Below the pieces are notes generated by a model. That model was not told the DNA's origin. It made no database searches and was given only the letters and a program-made list of their open reading frames with translations. A DNA stretch of 64,000 nucleotides from JBFMCC01 sp037445635. Its GTDB lineage: Bacteria; Chloroflexota; Anaerolineae; Anaerolineales; Villigracilaceae. Position 1 is the first letter of the stretch; every line of letters starts with the position of its first letter. A program made the translations under genes and the position numbers. This document shows, piece after piece, positions 56,853 through 64,000 of the stretch. The stretch spans positions 5,410 through 69,409 of the forward strand of contig JBBIKC010000014.1 in NCBI GenBank assembly GCA_037445635.1, written 5' to 3'.

Positions 56853-57563
56853 ATGAAAATCATCAAAAACGAAAAACTCATCCAGCGCAATTCCAAAATC
56901 GGAAAGTACGCGAACCTTGCGGGGCTGGCGCTGTTATTGCTGTCTTTGTATCTTTCGTTCACCTCCCTGCAAAAGGAGACGACATCGCAACAATTCACCC
57001 TGCTCCTGGTCGTCATGCTGTTGGCGCTGATCCTCACCCAGGTCAGCATTTACTTTGGCAACCGCTGGGGGCGCTCCCCGCGCCCGGACGAAATCCTGGA
57101 TGCGAGCCTGAAAGGATTGCCGGGCGATTACGTCATTTACCACTTTTCATCGCCCGTCCCGCACCTGCTGATCGGACCGGCGGGGGTGTGGGTTTTGCTT
57201 CCATACCATCAGCGCGGAACAGTCACTTACAAGAACAACCGCTTTCGCGCCAGCGGCGGCGGCTTCGCGCAGGGTTACATGCGCATCTTCGGCCAGGAGA
57301 ACCTCGGGCGTCCCGAGCTCGACGCCGAGGCGGAGATCGCGTCCATGAAACGCTTCCTCGCCAAACAAATGGAAGAGGACGAGATTCCGCCCATCCGGGC
57401 CGCGCTGGTGTTTCTCAATGAACAAATCGAACTTCAGGCAGACGACGCGCCCCTGCCCGCCCTGCAAGCCAGGAAACTAAAGGATTTCATGCGGCGGCAG
57501 GCAAAGGAAGGCCCGCTGTCTGCGGACGACATCGAGCGAATCAAATCCCTGCTTGGTCAATAG
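56853..57563 (+). CDS. Membrane protein with a degenerate NERD-like domain
   Basis: 236 residues. Two N-terminal membrane helices (~20-40 and ~48-68), then a cytoplasmic domain. The stretch LPGDYVIYHFSSPVPHLLIG and GPAGVWVLLPYHQRGTVTYK resembles the nuclease-related NERD domain, but the catalytic residues (Asp, Glu-x-Lys) are not clear (the Lys is replaced), so nuclease activity is doubtful. C-terminal part is helical. Function unknown. Between plsX and dinG. Confidence 0.7.
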   Translation: MKIIKNEKLIQRNSKIGKYANLAGLALLLLSLYLSFTSLQKETTSQQFTLLLVVMLLALILTQVSIYFGNRWGRSPRPDEILDASLKGLPGDYVIYHFSSPVPHLLIGPAGVWVLLPYHQRGTVTYKNNRFRASGGGFAQGYMRIFGQENLGRPELDAEAEIASMKRFLAKQMEEDEIPPIRAALVFLNEQIELQADDAPLPALQARKLKDFMRRQAKEGPLSADDIERIKSLLGQ

Positions 57564-57725
57564 GGTCAACGCTCTTGTTTCCCGCGGACATGCAAAGTTC
57601 GTCTGGGGTCACAAAACCTCCCGATTTTGCCCGAGGCCGGGAGACTTCGTTCGTTGACATGGTTTACATACACGCTCTTCCTCTCTCCCGCTAACAGGAG
57701 AGGGTTTTTATGATACACTTGTTCT

Positions 57726-60521
57726 ATGACCTCCATCGTCGCAATTGACATCGAGACTACGGGGCTGGAATCCAAAACGGACTCCATCATCGAGATCGGC
57801 GCGGTACGCTTTAACGGGAAACGCGTCGAGGACGAATGGACGAGCCTGATCAACCCGAACCGACACATCCCCGAATTCATCAGCGCGCTGACCGGCATCA
57901 ACGACGAGATGGTGCGCCAGGCGCCGCGCATCAAGGACATCGCGCACGAACTCGAAGCCTTCGTCGGCGATTCGCCGGTGGTGGGACACAACATCCGCTT
58001 CGACCTGGGATTTCTCAAGCGGCACGGACTGTTTCAACATAACCAGGTTATTGATACATACGAATTGGCCTCCGTGCTGATTCCCTCGGCCAGCCGCTAC
58101 AACCTCGGTTCGCTCGGCCAGCAGTTGGGACTCCTGCTTCCCGCCACGCACCGCGCCCTCGACGACGCGAAGGTCACGCACGGAGTCTACAATCGCCTGT
58201 TCGAGCTGGCGGGACAACTGCCGCTCGACCTGCTGGCGGAGATCGTCCACTTGAGCGAGCCGCTCGAATGGGACGCGGGCTGGGTCTTCCAGCAGGTCCT
58301 GCGGGCGAGAGCGCGCGAGGGCGTGGCACCCAAGAAGACGCGCGGGAAACAGGCAAAGGGTCCGATTTTTGAATCCGATCAGGAGAAGCATCCGCCGGTC
58401 AAAAAGGTCGAAGAGCCGATTCCGCTCGACGAAGAGGAAGTGGCCTCGATCCTCGAATACGGCGGTCCGTTCTCGCAATACTTCCAGTCTTACGAACACC
58501 GCCCCGAACAGGTGGAGATGCTGCGGGCGGTGACCAACGCGCTTTCACGCGGCGGCCACCTCATGGTCGAGGCGGGAACCGGCGTGGGCAAGTCCTTCGC
58601 CTATCTCGTGCCGTCGGCGCTGTTCGCCATCCAGAACAACACGCGCGTGGTAATCTCGACCAACACGATTAATTTGCAAGATCAACTCATCAAGAAGGAC
58701 ATCCCCGATTTACAGGCCGCGCTCAACCTCGACCTGCGCGCCGCGGTGCTGAAAGGCCGCGGCAATTACCTGTGCCCGCGGCGATTCGAGTCGCTGCGCC
58801 GCCACGGCCCGCGCGACGCCGACGAGATGCGCGTGCTGGCCAAGGTGCTGGTGTGGACGCTGGAAAACCACAGCGGCGACCGTAACGAGATCAACCTGAC
58901 CGGCCCGGCCGAGCGCGATGCCTGGCTGGGGATTTCGGCTGAGGACGACGCCTGCACCACCGAGACCTGCATCCAACGGGCGGACGGGACGTGTCCCTTT
59001 CACCGCGCCAAACAGGCCGCGCAGTCCGCGCATCTGCTGGTGGTCAACCACGCGCTGCTTCTTTCGGACGTGGCGACCGGGAGCAAGGTCCTGCCCGAAT
59101 ACGATTACCTGATCGTGGACGAGGCGCATCATCTCGAATCGGCCACGACCAACGCGCTGAGTTTCCGCATCACGCAGCCCGACCTGGAACGGATTCTGCG
59201 CGAAGTGGGCGGATCGTCCTCCGGCGTGCTTGGCCGCCTGCTGACGGAGACTCACGCCTCGCTTCGCCCCTCCGACTTTGCCCTGCTCAACCAAAAGGTC
59301 AGCCGCGCCACCGACCAGGCCTTCCGTTTGCAGGCGCTCTCACAGGAGTTTTTCAACACGCTGAACGAGTTCGTCAATTTTCAACGGGAGGGACAGCCGC
59401 CCAGCAATTACTCGTGGCAGGCAAGGATTCTGCCCGCCACGCGGACATTGCCCGGCTGGGACGAGGTGGAGATGGGCTGGGACCAGACGGGCGAGTCCAT
59501 GCGACTCCTGCTCAACACGCTGGCCGAGTTGTACAAGGCCGCCGCGGATCTTTATTCTGACGGCATGGATCAACTCGAAGACCCGATGGGAGAATTGAGC
59601 AACGTCCATCGGCGATTGTCGGAGGCCGAAGTCAATTTGACGGCCATGATCTCGTCGCCGTCCGCCGAACAGGTGTATTGGATCGAGGTCAACCCGCGCG
59701 GCGAGAAGTTGTCGCTCAACGTCGCGCCATTGCGGGTCGGGCCGCTGATCGAGAAGTATCTCTGGCACGAGAAGGCCAGCGTCATCCTCACTTCCGCCAC
59801 ATTGACCGCGCACGGCGAGTTCAATTACATGCGCAACACCCTCGGCGCGGACGAGGCCGACGAGATGCAACTCGGCTCGCCGTTCGATTACGAGAGTTCC
59901 ACCCTGCTGTACCTCGCCAACGACATCCCCGAGCCGAACGCCCCCGGCTATCAGCAGGCGGTTGACCGCGCAATAATTTCCACGGCCAGGGCCACGGGCG
60001 GACGGATGCTGGTACTGTTCACGTCTTACGCCCAATTGAAAAAAACCGCGCAGGCCGTGGCGGGTCCGCTGGCGCGCGAGGATATTTACGTGCTGGAGCA
60101 GGGCGAAGGCGCGTCGCCCAACACATTGCTCGAATCGTTCAAGTCCACGGAACGGGCTGTGCTGCTGGGCACGCGCTCATTTTGGGAGGGCGTGGACGTG
60201 CCCGGCGAGGCGCTCTCGGTGGTGGTCATCGTCAAACTGCCCTTCGACGTGCCGACCGATCCGCTGATCGCGGCGCGCTCCGAAATGTACGAAGACTCGT
60301 TTCAGGAATATTACCTGCCCGAAGCTATCCTGAAATTTAGACAGGGATTTGGACGCCTGATCCGCACCGCCTCCGACCGCGGTGTGGTCGCCATTCTCGA
60401 CCGCCGCGTGCTGACCAAGCAATACGGGCGGCTGTTTTTGGAGTCGCTGCCCCGGTGCACCGCGCGGCAGGGACCGATTGTGAATTTGCCGCGCGAGGCG
60501 GGGAAGTGGCTGGGGATGTGA
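57726..60521 (+). CDS. dinG: DinG-type helicase with N-terminal exonuclease domain
   Basis: 931 residues. Residues 1-170: DEDDh exonuclease (AIDIETTGLESKTDSIIEIG at 5-24, GHNIRFDLGFLKRHG near 87-101, HRALDDAKVT near 141-150). Then an XPD-like SF2 helicase: Walker A EAGTGVGKSFAYL (~281), iron-sulfur cysteines in YLCPRRFES, CTTETCIQRADGTCPFH, DEAH box VDEAHH, and C-terminal LGTRSFWEGVDVPGEAL and FRQGFGRLIRT. The DnaQ-DinG fusion is the form seen in Firmicutes and Chloroflexota. Unwinds or processes DNA during repair and at R-loops. TTGACA at 57654 without a -10 lies upstream. Confidence 0.94.
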   Translation: MTSIVAIDIETTGLESKTDSIIEIGAVRFNGKRVEDEWTSLINPNRHIPEFISALTGINDEMVRQAPRIKDIAHELEAFVGDSPVVGHNIRFDLGFLKRHGLFQHNQVIDTYELASVLIPSASRYNLGSLGQQLGLLLPATHRALDDAKVTHGVYNRLFELAGQLPLDLLAEIVHLSEPLEWDAGWVFQQVLRARAREGVAPKKTRGKQAKGPIFESDQEKHPPVKKVEEPIPLDEEEVASILEYGGPFSQYFQSYEHRPEQVEMLRAVTNALSRGGHLMVEAGTGVGKSFAYLVPSALFAIQNNTRVVISTNTINLQDQLIKKDIPDLQAALNLDLRAAVLKGRGNYLCPRRFESLRRHGPRDADEMRVLAKVLVWTLENHSGDRNEINLTGPAERDAWLGISAEDDACTTETCIQRADGTCPFHRAKQAAQSAHLLVVNHALLLSDVATGSKVLPEYDYLIVDEAHHLESATTNALSFRITQPDLERILREVGGSSSGVLGRLLTETHASLRPSDFALLNQKVSRATDQAFRLQALSQEFFNTLNEFVNFQREGQPPSNYSWQARILPATRTLPGWDEVEMGWDQTGESMRLLLNTLAELYKAAADLYSDGMDQLEDPMGELSNVHRRLSEAEVNLTAMISSPSAEQVYWIEVNPRGEKLSLNVAPLRVGPLIEKYLWHEKASVILTSATLTAHGEFNYMRNTLGADEADEMQLGSPFDYESSTLLYLANDIPEPNAPGYQQAVDRAIISTARATGGRMLVLFTSYAQLKKTAQAVAGPLAREDIYVLEQGEGASPNTLLESFKSTERAVLLGTRSFWEGVDVPGEALSVVVIVKLPFDVPTDPLIAARSEMYEDSFQEYYLPEAILKFRQGFGRLIRTASDRGVVAILDRRVLTKQYGRLFLESLPRCTARQGPIVNLPREAGKWLGM

Positions 60522-60603
60522 GCGGGTTAGCCGAAACATGATCACCCATTACACATTTGTTTAAACTCGGGCGCGTACAATATCGCCGCCCGCAGTAATG
60601 TAA

Positions 60604-60639
60604 CGTAAAGACGCCTTCCGAATGGAAGGCGTCTTTACG
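60604..60639. terminator. Bidirectional terminator between dinG and terC
   Basis: Perfect 16-base stem CGTAAAGACGCCTTCC (60604-60619) / GGAAGGCGTCTTTACG (60624-60639), loop GAAT. T-rich on the plus side (TTTACTTCTTTTTC). Confidence 0.88.
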
Positions 60640-60640
60640 T

Positions 60641-61525
60641 TTACTTCTTTTTCTTCGCATTCTTTTCTTTCTTCTTCTTTGGCTTGGCGGCCGGCTTGCT
60701 CCTCGATTTCAGTGTGGATCTTTTCACCGCGGGCGCGCCCGCCTCCACCGCCACAGGCTGCAACTCCATTTTCTTCTCCACCGCGTACGGCTCGCGCAAA
60801 CTGACAGGCCGCACCTGGCTTCGCATGCGCAGGTTGAGCGTCTCCACAAAAACGGAGAATCCCATCGCGAAGTAGATGTACCCTTTGGGTATGTGCTGGT
60901 GCAAACCCTCCACGACCAGCGTGAATCCGATCAACAGCAGGAAACTCAGGGCAAGGATTTTGATGGTCGGGTGCCTCTCGACGAAATCGCTAATCGGCCC
61001 GGAGGTGTAAATCATCACCACCGCCGCGAGCACAACGGCAACGATCATGATTTCAATGTGTTCCACCATGCCCACCGCAGTGATGACCGAATCCAACGAG
61101 AAGACGATGTCCAACAGCATGATCTGGATGATGACGCTGGCGAACGAAGCCGCGACTTTCGCGGAGGCGTGTCCCTGCTCGCCTTCGAGTTTGTCGTGAA
61201 TCTCACGGGTGCTTTTCCACAAAAGGAAAACGCCGCCCGCCAGCAAAACCAAGTCGCGGCCCGAGATGCCGATCTCGAAAACGGGCAGGGTGAAGAGCGT
61301 CTCCTCCAGATTGATAATCCATGAAAGGGACAACAACAGCAGGATGCGCGTGATCACCGCCAGCATGATGCCTGTCCTGCGGGCGCGCGGCTGATCCTTT
61401 GGCGGCAGTTTGCCAGAGAGAATCGAAATAAAAATCACGTTGTCCACGCCAAGCACAAGTTCGAGCGCCACCAGCGTGACGAGCGCGATCCAGGTTTCGG
61501 GGTCGGCGATCCAGGTCCAGTTCAC
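60641..61525 (-). CDS. TerC/YkoY-family membrane protein
   Basis: 294 residues. Seven or eight membrane helices, with the TerC signature LVALELVLGVDNVIFISILS (~20-39) holding the Asp-Asn metal-binding pair and the second half MLLDIVFSLDSVITAVGMV (~137-155, second Asp). TerC/Alx-type proteins export Mn2+ or other metals. The last ~40 residues are a Lys/Ala-rich tail (KPAAKPKKKKEKNAKKKK), likely cytoplasmic. Ends two bases from the terminator. Confidence 0.9.
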   Translation of the reverse strand: MNWTWIADPETWIALVTLVALELVLGVDNVIFISILSGKLPPKDQPRARRTGIMLAVITRILLLLSLSWIINLEETLFTLPVFEIGISGRDLVLLAGGVFLLWKSTREIHDKLEGEQGHASAKVAASFASVIIQIMLLDIVFSLDSVITAVGMVEHIEIMIVAVVLAAVVMIYTSGPISDFVERHPTIKILALSFLLLIGFTLVVEGLHQHIPKGYIYFAMGFSVFVETLNLRMRSQVRPVSLREPYAVEKKMELQPVAVEAGAPAVKRSTLKSRSKPAAKPKKKKEKNAKKKK

Positions 61526-61595
61526 TTGATTCGCTCCTTGAAAATGAATGGGCAGATTTTAACGGCAATTCCTGAAAAGCAAAACCCCGGGGAAA

Positions 61596-61694
61596 GTACA
61601 CAGGTAAACACGTATACAGGTAAACACGTACACAGGTACACAGGTCTTGAGAGCCGTGTGTACTTGTGTACGTGTGTGCTTGTCTTGTATACAG
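61596..61694. repeat. Head-to-head octamer arrays (GTACACAG / GTGTGTAC)
   Basis: Six 8-base units GTACACAG, GTAAACAC, GTATACAG, GTAAACAC, GTACACAG, GTACACAG (61596-61643), a 12-base centre GTCTTGAGAGCC, then inverted units GTGTGTAC, TTGTGTAC, GTGTGTGC (61656-61679). Fills the gap between terC and the SCP2 gene. Confidence 0.92.
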
Positions 61695-61704
61695 CCTGAA
61701 AAGG

Positions 61705-62031
61705 CTACCGTATTTTGAACATCTGCGTCAACTTCATCGCCAGGTTCAAGTCGCCTGCCAGTTTGATCTTGCCCTCCATGAAAGCCTTCATCCCGTCCAG
61801 TTCGCCCGTGAAGATCTTGATGTAATCGGACGAGTCGGCGGAAAGGGTCATCTTCGGGGAGGGATGCTCGCCCTGCGCGGTGGTACATTTGCCGTCCTTG
61901 ATTTCAGCGTACCACGCGCCCGCTTCGGCTCCGCTGAACTTGAATTGGATGACGGCTTCAAGCCCAGGCGCTTTTTCGGGGATGAACGCGCCAGGCATCT
62001 TGGACATGAGGTCTGCTACTGTGAGGGGCAT
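61705..62031 (-). CDS. SCP2 sterol-binding-domain protein
   Basis: 108 residues, a single SCP2 domain: MPLTVADLMSKMPGAFIPEK, VIQFKFSGAEAGAWYAEIKD in the beta-sheet, and FTGELDGMKAFMEGKIKLAG with DLNLAMKLTQMF in the C-terminal helix that caps the lipid tunnel. Likely carries fatty acyl-CoA or other lipids to the beta-oxidation enzymes encoded next to it. Separated from the thiolase by the CATTGCGAG element. Confidence 0.88.
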   Translation of the reverse strand: MPLTVADLMSKMPGAFIPEKAPGLEAVIQFKFSGAEAGAWYAEIKDGKCTTAQGEHPSPKMTLSADSSDYIKIFTGELDGMKAFMEGKIKLAGDLNLAMKLTQMFKIR

Positions 62032-62067
62032 GTGATTTCTCCTTTGAAATTGGTTGGATAATTATGT

Positions 62068-62160
62068 CGTCATTGCGAGGAGGGTGATCTTCCCGACGAA
62101 GCAATCCCAGCGTCGTGGAGATTGCTTCGTCGCTCACTTCGTTCGCTCCTCGCAATGACG
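62068..62160. repeat. CATTGCGAG palindromic element, intergenic copy
   Basis: 93 bases with perfect 15-base inverted ends, CGTCATTGCGAGGAG and CTCCTCGCAATGACG. Contains GGAGATTGCTTCGTCG as in the copy inserted in the moeA fusion gene at 3945-4031. No transposase nearby, so it is MITE-like. Confidence 0.92.
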
Positions 62161-62164
62161 ATGG

Positions 62165-63349
<1,185 letters not shown>

Positions 63350-63365
63350 GGTTATCTCCATTTGG

Positions 63366-63421
63366 GTAATTAGTAAATGGTAAATAGTAATTACCATTTA
63401 CTAATTACTATTTACTAATTC
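63366..63421. repeat. Head-to-head heptamer arrays (GTAAATA / TATTTAC)
   Basis: GTAATTA, GTAAATG, GTAAATA, GTAATTA (63366-63393) followed by the inverted set CCATTTA, CTAATTA, CTATTTA, CTAATTC (63394-63421). Forms a near-perfect inverted repeat with no loop. The stop of the FadN-like gene (63415-63417) lies in the last unit. Confidence 0.93.
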
Positions 63422-64000
63422 CTCAACGGCTTCCCCGTCTGCAACAGGCTCCACATTCTCGCCTGAGTCTTCTCCTCGCCGCACAGCGAGAGGAAGGCTT
63501 CGCGTTCCAAATCGAGGATGTATTGTTCGCTGACCCAGGTCGGCTTGGTGAGGTTTCCGCCCGCGAGGATGTGCGCGAGTTTCGAGGCGATGTGCGCGTC
63601 GTATTCGGTGATGTAATTGCCCTGCTGGAACGCCCACGCGCCAATCTTCATCGCGCCAAGCATGTCGCGTCCCGCGGCGTAGATGAGCTCAGGCGTGGGA
63701 GGGCGGTAGCCAGCGGCGACCAGACTCAGCACTTCGCGTTTGGCTTCGGTGAGCAGGTGGTCGCGGTTGGCAACCACGCGGTCTTGCGGATTTAAGATTC
63801 CCATGCCGCGCGCTTCTTCGGCGGAGGTGGCGACCTTCGCCTGCCCGATTTGCAGGAACGCTTTTTGCAGGAAGGGGAAGACTTCCGCGCCTTCGACTCT
63901 CATCGGAGGATTGATGATGCGGCGCATGTATTCCTTTGTGCCGCCGCCCGCGGGGATGACTCCCGCGCCGAGCTCGACCAGCCCGATGTACGTCTCCGCC
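63415..64000 (-). CDS. fadN: 3-hydroxyacyl-CoA dehydrogenase/enoyl-CoA hydratase, FadN-like (partial)
   Basis: C-terminal 194 residues visible; the 5' part is beyond the right window edge. The segment nearest the edge, ETYIGLVELGAGVIPAGGGT, is the crotonase/hydratase motif that follows the dehydrogenase domains in FadN, then KEYMRRIINPP. The C-terminus LLQTGKPLRN is typical of the family. Oxidises 3-hydroxyacyl-CoA and hydrates enoyl-CoA in beta-oxidation. Thiolase and SCP2 genes follow on the same strand. The stop codon is inside a heptamer array. Confidence 0.9.
   Translation of the reverse strand, partial: AETYIGLVELGAGVIPAGGGTKEYMRRIINPPMRVEGAEVFPFLQKAFLQIGQAKVATSAEEARGMGILNPQDRVVANRDHLLTEAKREVLSLVAAGYRPPTPELIYAAGRDMLGAMKIGAWAFQQGNYITEYDAHIASKLAHILAGGNLTKPTWVSEQYILDLEREAFLSLCGEEKTQARMWSLLQTGKPLRN

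Noticed and set aside
61596..61694. CRISPR or transposon end
   Set aside because: Period of 8 bases, inverted halves, no spacers, no transposase and no target duplication visible.

Overview
The window is GC-rich (roughly 60 %), densely packed bacterial chromosome. Gene content points to Chloroflexota, most likely class Anaerolineae: a caa3-type oxidase, a complete late coenzyme F420 gene run, several molybdenum/tungsten-cofactor genes, STAND NTPases, a CcrM-like methylase, and many short repeats between genes. The taxonomic call is an inference from gene families; no rRNA gene is present. No stretch longer than 300 bases lacks a gene or a recognisable gene remnant.

Layout. 1-2440 (minus): caa3 oxidase subunits I (cut by the left edge) and II, and peroxiredoxin Bcp. 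2524-11482 (minus): a response regulator translationally coupled to a MoeA-solute-binding fusion, a second MoeA, a UbiA-like prenyltransferase, an aminotransferase, an AT-rich membrane protein, a DinB protein, a pteridine-reductase-like SDR and proline dehydrogenase. 11594-16413 (plus): a beta-lactamase-fold protein, a zinc-ribbon coiled-coil protein and a NACHT-HEAT NTPase. 16423-22944 (plus): SsnA-like amidohydrolase, then F420 genes (npdG, cofE, a flavin/F420 split-barrel protein, an FbiB-C-like nitroreductase, a tiny ORF, cofD, cofC, an LLM oxidoreductase). 23000-28340: MFS transporter, thioesterase, and an ECF sigma factor overlapping a 952-residue membrane protein with LysM. 28415-39749: a molybdenum hydroxylase (FAD subunit plus fused iron-sulfur/molybdenum subunit) interrupted by a CcrM-like methylase, two toxin-antitoxin pairs, a pyrophosphatase-like protein, a TPR-STAND protein, a beta-propeller protein and XdhC. 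39898-49753: SPFH-HTH protein, NAD(P)H-hydrate repair enzyme, two adjacent decayed genes, aldehyde ferredoxin oxidoreductase, STAS protein, an amino-acid ABC transporter and an SCP2 protein. 49832-55526: small hydrolase and a three-gene signalling unit (histidine kinase, response regulator, HD-GYP protein). 55558-64000: tRNA-Leu(GAG), plsX, DinG-type helicase, TerC, SCP2 protein, thiolase and the end of a FadN-like fatty-acid oxidation protein.

How parts fit. MoeA proteins, the FAD/FeS/Mo hydroxylase, XdhC, SsnA and AOR form a scattered molybdopterin-enzyme theme. NpdG, CofE, CofD, CofC and the nitroreductase are enough to take FO to reduced polyglutamyl F420; FO synthase is not in the window.

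The most unusual feature is the repeat content. Two kinds of repeat occur both between genes and inside conserved genes without breaking the frame: (i) tandem arrays of 7- or 8-base units, often arranged head-to-head, and (ii) REP/MITE-like palindromes. I count eight in-frame insertions in six cofactor or molybdenum-enzyme genes, and seven genes whose stop codon lies inside a heptamer array. The hydroxylase also lacks all four cysteines of its ferredoxin-type [2Fe-2S] site while keeping the second site.
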